Assembly: GCF_007677725.1 (NCBI RefSeq)
Contig: NZ_VEDF01000002.1
Coordinates: 62,001-126,000 of the forward strand
Reading direction: 5' to 3'
DNA: 64,000 nucleotides
DNA from: Pseudomonas sp. URMO17WK12:I11
GTDB lineage: Bacteria > Pseudomonadota > Gammaproteobacteria > Pseudomonadales > Pseudomonadaceae
Shown: positions 26,469-34,744 of the stretch, in pieces
Layout: every line of letters begins with the position of its first letter
How positions within the stretch are numbered: the stretch's first letter is position 1
Notes under the pieces: model-generated
Told to the model about the DNA's origin: nothing
Databases searched by the model: none
What the model saw: the letters and a program-made list of their open reading frames with translations, nothing else
Made by a program: the position numbers and the translations under genes

Positions 26469-28406
26469 ATGAGTAAAAAGGACGCCTACAGCCAGGCGGG
26501 CAGAACGGCAGTACTGCAGAACATCCAGGGTACCTTGCAGTTCCTCCAGCGCTTCCCGCCGTTCAATCAGATGGAACATGCACACCTGGCGTTTCTGGTG
26601 GAGCAGTGCCAGCTGCGCTTCTATGCCCGTGGCGAAAGCATCATCAAGCCGGCCGATGGGCCGGTCGAGCACTTCTATATCGTCAAGCAAGGCCGCGTGG
26701 TGGGGGAGCGCCAGCACCTGGTCAAGCCGGGAGTGGAAACCACCTTCGAGATCGCCGGCGGCGAGTGCTTTCCGTTGGCGGCACTGCTCGGCGAACGAGC
26801 CACCCGCACCGAACACCTGGCTGGGGAAGATACGTTCTGCCTGCAACTGAACAAGGCGGCGTTCATTCGCATCTTTTCGCTGTCGGAAGTGTTTCGCGAT
26901 TTTGCCCTGCGCGGTGTCAGCAGCCTGCTCGACCAAGTCAACCAGCAGGTGCGCCACCGCGCCGTGCAGACCCTGGGTATGCAGTACTCGCTCAACACCC
27001 CGCTGGGCGAGCTGGCCATGCGCCACCCGGTGGTCTGCGAGCCGCACACACCCTTGCGCGAGGCCGTGCGCCTGATGCACGAACAGCAGGTCGGCAGTAT
27101 CGTCGTGGTCGACCCGCAGCGTTACCCGATCGGCATTTTCACCCTGCGCGACCTGCGCCAGGTGGTCGCTGCCGCCGACACTGACCTGGCCGCCGCCATC
27201 GCGGGGCACATGACCGCCCAGCCCTTTTACCTCAGCCCCCAAGCCAGTGCCTTCGACGCCGCGATCGCCATGACCGAGCGGCACATCGCCCATGTCTGCC
27301 TGGTGGATAACCAGCGCTTGTGCGGGGTGGTGTCAGAGCGTGACCTGTTTTCCTTGCAGCGGGTCGATCTGGTGCACCTGGCGCGCACGATCCGCCACGC
27401 CCCGCGTCTTGATGCCCTGGTGCAATTGCGCGGCGAGATTGGTCAGCTGGTCGAGCGCATGCTCGCACATGGCGCTTCCTCGACGCAGATCACCCAGATC
27501 ATCACCCTGCTCAACGATCACACGGTGTGCCGCGTGATCGAACTGGCCCTGGCCGAACGCGGCGACCCCGGGGTGCCGTTCAGCTGGTTGTGCTTCGGCA
27601 GCGAAGGGCGCCGTGAGCAGACCCTGCATACCGATCAGGACAACGGCATCCTGTTCGAGGCCAACGACAGCGCCGACGCCGATGCCATTCGCGCGCGCCT
27701 GCTGCCATTGGCACAGTACATCAATCAGTGCCTGGCGCAGTGCGGCTTCAGCTTGTGCCAGGGCAACATCATGGCCGGCAACCCCGAGCTATGCCTGTCG
27801 CGCAGTGAATGGGCCAACCGCTTCGCCGCCTTCGTGCGCGAGGCCAGCCCGGAAAACCTGCTGGCGTCGAGCATCTACTTCGACCTGCGGGTGGTCTGGG
27901 GGGATGACAGCGGGTGTGAACAGCTGCGCCGCCAGCTGCTCGAGCAGGTAGCCGACAACCGCATCTTCCAGCGCATGCTGGCCGCCAACGCCTTGCGCCA
28001 ACGCCCGCCAGTCGGTCGCCTGCGCGAATTCGTGCTCAGCCGCCAGGGCGACGACAAAGCTGCCACCCTCGACCTCAAGGTCCAGGGCCTGACCCCGTTC
28101 GTCGATGGCGCCCGCCTATTGGCGTTGGCCAACGGAATCGGCGCGTGCAATACCCTGGAACGCCTGCGCCAGTTGGTCGCCAACGGTGTGATCGATGGCT
28201 TCGATGGCGCCGCCTTCGAGGAGGCCTACCACTTTATCCAGCAGACCCGCATGCAACAGCACCAGCGCCAGACCCGTAGCAACCTACCCTATTCCAACCG
28301 TGTCGACCCGGACAGCCTCAACCACCTGGACCGGCGCATCCTGCGCGAGTCGCTGCGCCAGGCGCAACGCCTGCAAAGCAGCCTTTCCTTGCGGTACCAG
28401 CTGTGA
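26469..28406 (+). CDS. cNMP-binding/CBS/DUF294 putative nucleotidyltransferase
   Basis: 645 residues. Order of domains: cyclic-nucleotide-binding-like beta-roll (about 28-145), two CBS domains (about 180-300), then a DUF294 nucleotidyltransferase with the GlnD/GlnE-type motif GSEGRREQTLHTDQD near residue 377, and a helical DUF294 C-terminal domain. The parts suggest a signal-sensing protein that nucleotidylates a partner, but target and ligand are unknown. It overlaps the exonuclease gene by four bases (GTGA), so the two are co-translated, and it is divergent from a receiver protein. Confidence 0.9.
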   Translation: MSKKDAYSQAGRTAVLQNIQGTLQFLQRFPPFNQMEHAHLAFLVEQCQLRFYARGESIIKPADGPVEHFYIVKQGRVVGERQHLVKPGVETTFEIAGGECFPLAALLGERATRTEHLAGEDTFCLQLNKAAFIRIFSLSEVFRDFALRGVSSLLDQVNQQVRHRAVQTLGMQYSLNTPLGELAMRHPVVCEPHTPLREAVRLMHEQQVGSIVVVDPQRYPIGIFTLRDLRQVVAAADTDLAAAIAGHMTAQPFYLSPQASAFDAAIAMTERHIAHVCLVDNQRLCGVVSERDLFSLQRVDLVHLARTIRHAPRLDALVQLRGEIGQLVERMLAHGASSTQITQIITLLNDHTVCRVIELALAERGDPGVPFSWLCFGSEGRREQTLHTDQDNGILFEANDSADADAIRARLLPLAQYINQCLAQCGFSLCQGNIMAGNPELCLSRSEWANRFAAFVREASPENLLASSIYFDLRVVWGDDSGCEQLRRQLLEQVADNRIFQRMLAANALRQRPPVGRLREFVLSRQGDDKAATLDLKVQGLTPFVDGARLLALANGIGACNTLERLRQLVANGVIDGFDGAAFEEAYHFIQQTRMQQHQRQTRSNLPYSNRVDPDSLNHLDRRILRESLRQAQRLQSSLSLRYQL

Positions 28407-29113
28407 GCCTGTTCGCCTGGCTTCGCCCCGCCGGTCCGCTGCTGGACGACGCCTTGCGCCAGCGCCTGGCCCGCTTGCCGTCGGCACTGCCACTGGGTGT
28501 CTGCTCCCTGCGCGAACAGCGCTGGGTGGTGCTCGACCTCGAAACCAGTGGCCTCAACCTCAATCGCGATGAAGTGCTGTCGATCGGTGCCGTTGCCATC
28601 GCCGATGGCGCCATCGATTTTTCCCAACAGTTCGAGCGCACCCTGCACCGCCCGCAGGTCAAGACCAGTGCCAGTGTGCTGATTCACGGCCTGGGGCCAA
28701 GCGCCCTGGCCGCCGGTTGCGACCCGGCCGAGGCCTTGCTCGATCTGCTCGAGTTCATCGGCAACAGCCCGGTGCTGGCCTTTCATGCGCCCTTCGACCA
28801 GCGCATGCTGGCGCGCGCCTTGAAGCACAGCCTCGGGCATCGCTTGCAGGTGCCCTTCATGGACGTCGCCGAACTGGCGCCGATGCTCAACCCCGACACC
28901 GTGCTGCGCGAAGCGGGCCTTGACGACTGGGTGGCGCGCTTTGGCCTGCAGGTCGATGAGCGCCACCATGCCAGTGCCGATGCCCAGGTCACGGCTGAAC
29001 TTGCGCTGATTCTGTTCAGCCAGGCTCGACGCCAGCAGTTGGACAGTCCGCTGCAACTGGAGCAGCGCCTGCGCGAGTGGCGTCGCCGCGCGGTGCCGGC
29101 CTACGGCTTATGA
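28403..29113 (+). CDS. DnaQ-like 3'-5' exonuclease
   Basis: 236 residues from a GTG overlapping the previous stop. The DEDDh exonuclease motifs are visible: ExoI VLDLETSGLNLNRDEVLSIGAVAI, ExoII around FHAPFDQRML, and ExoIII H-x4-D in HHASADAQVT. It resembles the PolC/DnaQ epsilon-like nucleases that in many Pseudomonas genomes accompany the CBS/DUF294 protein. The substrate may be DNA or RNA. Confidence 0.9.
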   Translation: MSLFAWLRPAGPLLDDALRQRLARLPSALPLGVCSLREQRWVVLDLETSGLNLNRDEVLSIGAVAIADGAIDFSQQFERTLHRPQVKTSASVLIHGLGPSALAAGCDPAEALLDLLEFIGNSPVLAFHAPFDQRMLARALKHSLGHRLQVPFMDVAELAPMLNPDTVLREAGLDDWVARFGLQVDERHHASADAQVTAELALILFSQARRQQLDSPLQLEQRLREWRRRAVPAYGL

Positions 29114-29194
29114 ACGCCCCATCAGCGTCAGTTTTTTCCATGATGGCATTCCGATAAGCGTCCATTGCAAGCGCCCCCGCCCTCTGTAACAATC

Positions 29195-29213
29195 GCGAAT
29201 AATTATCGTTAGT
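29195..29213. promoter_or_regulatory. Fur box upstream of the ECF sigma gene
   Basis: This 19-mer matches the Fur consensus GATAATGATAATCATTATC at 13 of 19 positions when read on the minus strand. It lies 29 bases before the sigma factor start, so iron-replete cells would repress the sigma factor, as is usual for iron-starvation ECF systems. Confidence 0.65.
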
Positions 29214-29241
29214 TAATGCATTCGCTCCGGGGGGACGCTGC

Positions 29242-29760
29242 GTGTCTTCTGCCCACAGTCCACATGCCGAGTTGGTCGGCGCGCTGTACCGCGACCATCG
29301 TCGCTGGCTGCTGGCCTGGCTCCAGCGCAGCATCGCCTGCCGCCAGCGTGCCGAAGACCTGAGCCAGGACACCTTCGTGCGCCTGCTTGGCCGTGAGCAG
29401 CTGGACACCCCCCGCGAACCCCGTGCCTTCCTCGCCGCGGTCGCCAAAGGCCTGCTGTTCGATCATTTCCGCCGCGCCGCATTGGAGCAGGCCTATCTGG
29501 CAGAGCTGGCGTCACTGCCCGAAGCCGAACAACCCTCAGCGGAAATCCAGCACCTGATCCTCGAAGACCTCAAGGCCATCGATCGTCTGCTCGGCAAGCT
29601 GTCGAGCAAGGCCCGCGCTGCATTCCTGCACAACCGCCTCGATGGCATGAGCCATGCCGCCATTGCCGAGCGCCTGGGCGTCTCGGTGTCGCGGGTGCGC
29701 CAGTACATCGCCCAAGGCATGCGCCAGTGCTACGTGGCCTTGTACGGTGAGCCGACGTGA
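29242..29760 (+). CDS. Iron-starvation ECF sigma factor (FecI-like)
   Basis: 172 residues from a GTG with GGGGGG upstream. Region 2 is seen in LVGALYRDHRRWLLAWLQRSI and AEDLSQDTFVRLL; region 4 in LDGMSHAAIAERLGVSVSRVRQYIAQGM. It would direct RNA polymerase to the receptor gene downstream when the receptor and FecR signal the presence of its siderophore. It overlaps fecR by four bases (GTGA). Confidence 0.95.
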   Translation: MSSAHSPHAELVGALYRDHRRWLLAWLQRSIACRQRAEDLSQDTFVRLLGREQLDTPREPRAFLAAVAKGLLFDHFRRAALEQAYLAELASLPEAEQPSAEIQHLILEDLKAIDRLLGKLSSKARAAFLHNRLDGMSHAAIAERLGVSVSRVRQYIAQGMRQCYVALYGEPT

Positions 29761-30713
29761 ACAGCGCACCGGTTTCCTCACGGGTGTTGGAGGCTGCCAT
29801 CGCCTGGAAGCTGACCCTCGACGCAGGCAGCGGCACGCCTGAGCAACACAGCGCCTTCAGCCGCTGGCATGCCGCCAGCGAAGAACATGCCCGCGCCTGG
29901 CAGCAGCTTGGCGCCCTCGATCAGCGTGTCGGCGCGGCAGCCGGTCCCGCCCGTCAGGCCCTGCTGCAATCACGCGCCGGCCTGCGCCGGCGCATCGGCA
30001 AAGCCGGCAGCAGTCTGGCCGGCATGCTGCTGCTGGGCGGTCTGCTGGCCTGGCTCGCCGGGCCTTCGTTGGCACCCAGCTATTGGCTGGCAGATCAACG
30101 CACCGCCACCGGCGAACTGCGGACCCTGCGCTTGGCCGACGGCACGCTGCTCAGCCTCAACAGCCACACGGCGGTAGATATCGACTTCGACGGCGAACAG
30201 CGTGTGCTGGTGCTGCACCAGGGCGAAATTTCCGTAGAGACCGGTCACGACGATCCGCGTGCCCTGCTGGTGCGCACCGACGACGGCCGCCTGCGGCCAC
30301 TGGGCACGCGCTTCCTGGTGCGCCGCGAAACCCAGGGCACACGCCTGGAAGTGCTGCAGTCGTCGGTGGCGGCCAAGCCGCACAATCACCTCGAGGAGCA
30401 GGTACTGCACGAAGGTCAGCAGGTTTTGATGAGCGCCGATGGCCTGGGCCAGGTGGGCGCGGTAGCGACCGGAGCCGACGCCTGGACCCGCGGCATGCTG
30501 GTGGTCGACAACATCCGCCTGGCCGATCTGCTGAAACAGCTGAGCCCTTATCGCAGTGGCCATCTGGGTGTAGCCGCTGAAGTCGCCGACCTGCGCGTGA
30601 GCGGCAGCTTCCCATTGACCGATACCGACCTGGCGCTTGCCTCGCTGCTCCCGGTGCTACCGGTGAAGCTCGAACGGCATGCCCCGTGGTGGGTGACCGT
30701 CGTTCCCAAATAG
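29757..30713 (+). CDS. FecR-like anti-sigma/sigma regulator
   Basis: 318 residues. The cytoplasmic N-terminus carries the FecR/FpvR-type WxxxL and WLxAS-like motif (AFSRWHAASEEHARAWQQL); a single membrane helix lies at about 83-102; the periplasmic part has the FecR core ADGTLLSLNSHTAVDIDF and a C-terminal STN-contacting region. It relays the receptor's signal to the sigma factor. Start GTG overlaps the sigma stop. Confidence 0.94.
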   Translation: MNSAPVSSRVLEAAIAWKLTLDAGSGTPEQHSAFSRWHAASEEHARAWQQLGALDQRVGAAAGPARQALLQSRAGLRRRIGKAGSSLAGMLLLGGLLAWLAGPSLAPSYWLADQRTATGELRTLRLADGTLLSLNSHTAVDIDFDGEQRVLVLHQGEISVETGHDDPRALLVRTDDGRLRPLGTRFLVRRETQGTRLEVLQSSVAAKPHNHLEEQVLHEGQQVLMSADGLGQVGAVATGADAWTRGMLVVDNIRLADLLKQLSPYRSGHLGVAAEVADLRVSGSFPLTDTDLALASLLPVLPVKLERHAPWWVTVVPK

Positions 30714-30750
30714 ATGATTTAGCGGCGAGCGCCTGCTCGTTACCTGCGAC

Positions 30751-30768
30751 CGGGCGCCGATGCGCCCG
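30751..30768 (+). terminator. Hairpin between fecR and the receptor gene
   Basis: A 7-base perfect stem CGGGCGC/GCGCCCG with CGAT loop, 38 bases after the fecR stop. It has no U-tract and may separate the regulator transcript from the receptor transcript. Confidence 0.45.
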
Positions 30769-30788
30769 CCTGCGGCTCACCTTCAGAG

Positions 30789-30807
30789 CCGAATAATTCT
30801 CAGTATT
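30789..30807. promoter_or_regulatory. Weaker Fur-like site upstream of the receptor gene
   Basis: Matches 12 of 19 Fur consensus positions and shares the CGAATAATT core with the box at 29195-29213. It lies about 80 bases before the receptor start. Confidence is limited because the match is partial. Confidence 0.4.
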
Positions 30808-30885
30808 TTTCCGATTAGCCCTGTCACTTCTGCAATCTCGCTCGGCAAGGAAGCAATTAGCACTCATCCGTCGAGGAACCGCTGA

Positions 30886-33318
30886 ATGTCCCGTGCCGTT
30901 GATCGTGTCTTGCGTCCTAGCCTGTTGGCCTTGGCGGTCGCGTTTTGCCTGCCATTGACCAGCCCCACCCTGCATGCCGCCGAGCAGGCTGCGCTGCGTA
31001 CCTACAACCTGCCAGGCGCGCCGCTGGCCTCCACCCTCAACCAGATCGCCAGCCAGGCGGGCATCACCCTGGCCATCGACCCGGCCCTGGTCAGCGGCCG
31101 CACCGCGGCGCCGGTCAACGGCCAGTACGATGGCCTCGCCGCGCTGCAGGCAGCCTTGGCAGGCACCGGGCTGCAGTTGCAGTCGAGCAGTGCGGGCAGC
31201 TATAGCCTGGTGGCCATACCGGACGGTGCGCTGGCCCTGCCAGAAACCGCGATCAATGCCAGCACGGCCTATGAAAGTGCCTGGGGGCCGGTGGACGGCT
31301 ATCTGGCCAAGCGCACCGCCGCAGGGACCAAGACCGACACCGCGCTGGTAGAGGCGCCGCGCTCGATTTCCATCGCCACGCGCCAGCAGATGAGCGACCG
31401 TAGCGTACACAGTCTCGACGACGCCGTGAAATACATGCCGGGCATCGTTTCGGCCAGTTTCGGCAGCGATACCCGTTATGACTGGATGCGCGTGCGTGGC
31501 TTCGAGCCGACCCAGTTCCTCGACGGCTTGCCGCTGCCGCGCGGGGTCTACGCCAACCCCAAGGCCGAAACCTGGAACCTCGACCGCCTGGCGCTGCTGC
31601 GCGGCCCGGCCTCGTCGGTCTATGGGCAAACGCCTCCCGGCGGCCTGCTGGACATCGTCAGCCGTCGCCCGCAGGCCGAAAGCACGCATGAAATCGAAGT
31701 GCAATATGGTAGCGACAACCATCGCCAGCTCAACTTTGCCAGCACCGGCAAGATCGATGAGCAAGGCCAGTTCCTGTACGGCGTCAGCGGCGTGATTCGC
31801 GACGGCGGCACGCAGATCGATCACATCGACGACAAGCGCTACAACATCGCCCCGAGCCTGACCTGGAACATCGACGAGGACACTTCGCTGACCTTGCTCA
31901 GCCAGTTCACCCGTGACGATACCGGCGCCACCAGCCAGTTCCGACCGATCCAGGGCACCAAGATCGACATGCCGTTCGGCAAGATCTCGCACCACAAGAA
32001 CCTGGGTGATCCGGATTACGAGTTCTACGACCGTACCTATTACGCGCTGGGTTATGCGTTCGAGCATCGGCTTAATGACGTCTGGCAGTTCCGTCAGAAC
32101 CTTCGCTACACCAAGTCGGACCTGGCCTTCCAGACCATCACCCCCGGCAGCTATTACCAGCCTGGCGGCCCTGTGCAAGACGACGGCACGGTCAGCCGCA
32201 TGTCCACCAATACCGACGAGGACATCAGCCAGTTCGCGGTGGACAACAACTTCCAGGCCGACTTCGCCACTGGCGACATCACCCACACCCTACTGCTGGG
32301 CCTGGACCACCAGCGGGTCAACAGCAACTACCTGTCGATCTTCGGCTTCAACGTGCCGAACAGCAACGTGATCGACCCCGTATACGGCGTGCCAATCACC
32401 CGCCCCGACCGCTCCACGGCGTTCTATGATTACAACCAGAAGACTCGCCAGACTGGCCTCTATGCGCAGGACCAGATGGCCCTGGGCAACTGGCGTCTGA
32501 CCTTGGGTGGGCGCGAGGACTGGGTGCACACCAGCACCAAGTTCCTCAACCAGGGCAACGCCACCAATACCCAGCGCGACAAGCAATTCAGCGGCAACGC
32601 GGCGCTCAGCTATGTGTTCGACTCAGGCTTTGTGCCGTACATCTCCTATGCCGAGTCGTTCCAGCCCGCCAGCAATGCGGCTGTGTCAGCCTCCGAGTCG
32701 TTCAAGCCCACCGAGGGCAAGCAGTGGGAGCTGGGGGTGAAATACCAGCCGCCGGGCTCCAACACGCTGCTGACGGCAGCGGTGTATGACCTGACCCAGA
32801 AGAATGTCTCGGTCACCAACAATCAGGGCGGTGTGACCTTCACCAGCCAGACCGGCGAAGTGAAAGTGCGAGGCCTGGAACTCGAAGCGGTGGCTGATGT
32901 GTCGGCCAACCTCAAGCTGACCGCCGCCTACACCCTGGCCAAATCCGAAGTGCAGGACGGCCTGTACAAGGGCAACCGTCTGCAACTGATGCCCAACCAG
33001 CAAGCCTCGCTGTGGGCCGACTACACCTGGCACAGCGGCATCCTCGATGGCTTCGGTATCGGCGGCGGCGCCCGCTACACCGGCAATACCTATGGCGACC
33101 AGGCCAACACCTACCTGGGCAAAGCCAACGCCTACACCGTGTTCGACGCCAGCGTGCACTACGACCTCGGCCGCCTGAGCAACAGCCTCAAAGGCGCCTC
33201 GGTAGCCGTCAATGCGACCAACCTGCTGGACAAGGACTATCTGTCCACCTGCGATAGCTATTACTGCTACTACGGTGACGAACGCAGCGTGGTAGCCAGT
33301 GCTTCCTATCAGTTCTGA
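30886..33318 (+). CDS. TonB-dependent siderophore receptor with STN signalling domain
   Basis: 810 residues. Signal peptide of about 31 residues ending LHA; STN domain (about 38-105) for talking to FecR; plug starting around residue 145; 22-strand barrel ending SASYQF with terminal phenylalanine. A cysteine pair in STCDSYYCYYGDER just before the end recalls hydroxamate receptors such as FhuA, FiuA or FoxA, so a ferrichrome- or ferrioxamine-like xenosiderophore is a reasonable guess. It follows its sigma/FecR pair. Confidence 0.93.
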   Translation: MSRAVDRVLRPSLLALAVAFCLPLTSPTLHAAEQAALRTYNLPGAPLASTLNQIASQAGITLAIDPALVSGRTAAPVNGQYDGLAALQAALAGTGLQLQSSSAGSYSLVAIPDGALALPETAINASTAYESAWGPVDGYLAKRTAAGTKTDTALVEAPRSISIATRQQMSDRSVHSLDDAVKYMPGIVSASFGSDTRYDWMRVRGFEPTQFLDGLPLPRGVYANPKAETWNLDRLALLRGPASSVYGQTPPGGLLDIVSRRPQAESTHEIEVQYGSDNHRQLNFASTGKIDEQGQFLYGVSGVIRDGGTQIDHIDDKRYNIAPSLTWNIDEDTSLTLLSQFTRDDTGATSQFRPIQGTKIDMPFGKISHHKNLGDPDYEFYDRTYYALGYAFEHRLNDVWQFRQNLRYTKSDLAFQTITPGSYYQPGGPVQDDGTVSRMSTNTDEDISQFAVDNNFQADFATGDITHTLLLGLDHQRVNSNYLSIFGFNVPNSNVIDPVYGVPITRPDRSTAFYDYNQKTRQTGLYAQDQMALGNWRLTLGGREDWVHTSTKFLNQGNATNTQRDKQFSGNAALSYVFDSGFVPYISYAESFQPASNAAVSASESFKPTEGKQWELGVKYQPPGSNTLLTAAVYDLTQKNVSVTNNQGGVTFTSQTGEVKVRGLELEAVADVSANLKLTAAYTLAKSEVQDGLYKGNRLQLMPNQQASLWADYTWHSGILDGFGIGGGARYTGNTYGDQANTYLGKANAYTVFDASVHYDLGRLSNSLKGASVAVNATNLLDKDYLSTCDSYYCYYGDERSVVASASYQF

Positions 33319-33325
33319 AAGAACG

Positions 33326-33346
33326 GGGGGCTGCTGCGCAGCCCCC
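33326..33346 (+). terminator. Hairpin after the receptor gene
   Basis: A perfect 9-base stem GGGGGCTGC/GCAGCCCCC with a TGC loop, seven bases after the receptor stop and 29 before the next gene. No U-tract, so it may attenuate rather than end transcription into the PepSY gene. Confidence 0.5.
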
Positions 33347-33375
33347 AGGTTCGCACAGACCGAATCGGTACTGTC

Positions 33376-34488
33376 ATGAAAAGCCCAACCCTTCGCCGCT
33401 GGTCGGTGATTCACACCTGGAGCAGCCTGGTCTGCACCCTGTTCCTGTTGTTATTGGCCCTCACCGGCCTGCCGCTGATCTTCCATCACGAACTCGAACA
33501 CCTGCTCGGCGATGCCGCAGTGCTGCGCGAGATGCCCGCTGGCACCGCGCACCTGGACCTGCAGCAGCTGGTCAGCAAGGCCGAGCAGCACCGCCCGGGT
33601 GAAGTGGTGCAGTATTTCGGCTTCGACAAGGACGAACCAGACGGCGTGCTTGCCATCACTGCCGCCAGCGCCGGCACCGAACCCAACGCGTCGCACACCT
33701 TCATGCTCGATGCCCGCACGGGCGAGGCAGTGGCCATGCCAGCAGCCAACGGCGGTTTCATGATGCTGATGCTGCGCCTGCACGTAGACCTGTTCGCAGG
33801 CCTGCCCGGCAAGCTGCTGCTGGCCTTCATGGGCCTGCTGTTCATCGTCGCGATAATTTCCGGCACGGTGCTGTACGCGCCGTTCATGCGCCGCCTGGGT
33901 TTCGCCAGCGTGCGCCGTGACAAGTCGCGCCGGCTGCGCTGGCTCGACCTGCACAACCTGATCGGCGTGGTCACCCTGACCTGGGCGCTGACCGTGGGCG
34001 TGACCGGCGTGATCAGCGCGCTGTCGGATCTGGTGATCGCCGCGTGGCGCAATGACAGCCTGGCGGCGATGGTTGCGCCGTACCAGGACGCGCCGGTGCT
34101 GAGCGAGCGTGCCCCGGCCACGCGCCTGCTAGCGATCGCCAGCGAGGCTGCGCCGGGCATGCGTGCAGACTTCATCGCGTTTCCCGGAACGCGTTTCTCC
34201 AGCGAACACCACTACGCGGTGTTCATGAACGGTGCCACGCACCTGACCTCGCACCTGTTCACTCCGGTGTTGATCGATGCCCGTACCCTGGAGGTCACCG
34301 CAGTCGGCGACCGCCCCTGGTACATGGACGCCATGGGGCTGTCGCAACCCCTGCATTTTGGTGATTACGGCGGGCGTCCCATGCAGATCCTGTGGGCCGT
34401 GCTGGATATCCTGACCATCGTCGTGCTCGGCAGCGGTGTCTACCTCTGGCTGGACAAACGCAAGCGCGCCAGAGAGGCCAAGGCATGA
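33376..34488 (+). CDS. PepSY-associated transmembrane protein (putative siderophore-iron reductase)
   Basis: 370 residues with four membrane helices: near the N-terminus (about 12-35), at 148-172, about 193-218, and about 338-360. Between them lie periplasmic PepSY-like regions. Conserved motifs HTWSSLVCTLFLLLLALTG and LHVDLFAGLPGKLLLAFMG are typical of PepSY_TM proteins beside TonB receptors, some of which reduce ferric siderophores at the inner membrane. It is followed with ATGA overlap by a 62-residue membrane protein. Confidence 0.88.
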   Translation: MKSPTLRRWSVIHTWSSLVCTLFLLLLALTGLPLIFHHELEHLLGDAAVLREMPAGTAHLDLQQLVSKAEQHRPGEVVQYFGFDKDEPDGVLAITAASAGTEPNASHTFMLDARTGEAVAMPAANGGFMMLMLRLHVDLFAGLPGKLLLAFMGLLFIVAIISGTVLYAPFMRRLGFASVRRDKSRRLRWLDLHNLIGVVTLTWALTVGVTGVISALSDLVIAAWRNDSLAAMVAPYQDAPVLSERAPATRLLAIASEAAPGMRADFIAFPGTRFSSEHHYAVFMNGATHLTSHLFTPVLIDARTLEVTAVGDRPWYMDAMGLSQPLHFGDYGGRPMQILWAVLDILTIVVLGSGVYLWLDKRKRAREAKA

Positions 34489-34673
34489 GCCACCGCTCTC
34501 GTTCCACCGTGCGCGTGTTAGCCTGGCCTGCCCTCATCGCCCTGCTCGGGGCCCTGGGTTTGTTCGCCGCCCTGCTCGGTGACGGCGCCTGGGATCTGCT
34601 GGCCTGGCTCGGCCTGGGCATCCCGGCAGCCTTGAGTGTGCGCGCTCTCTGGCAAGGCTCAGGGCGAAGATGA
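34485..34673 (+). CDS. Small membrane protein of the iron-uptake unit
   Basis: 62 residues from the ATG overlapping the previous stop. Two hydrophobic segments (about 12-30 and 33-52) around ALLGALGLFAALLGDGAWD. Small inner-membrane partners like this often follow PepSY_TM genes, but no function is established. The overlap argues that it works with the PepSY protein. Confidence 0.75.
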   Translation: MSHRSRSTVRVLAWPALIALLGALGLFAALLGDGAWDLLAWLGLGIPAALSVRALWQGSGRR

Positions 34674-34744
34674 GGTAGCAGGCTACACCCAGCCGGCGCA
34701 CGCCTCGCCACACCATGCCCGCTCCCGCCTACAAGGAGCGCCGC

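Noticed and set aside
26259..27293. N-terminal extension of the response regulator to a 492-residue protein
   Set aside because: The extra part runs through the AT-rich promoter region and opposite the cNMP/CBS gene and has no domain; the ATG at 26258 has a fitting ribosome binding site.
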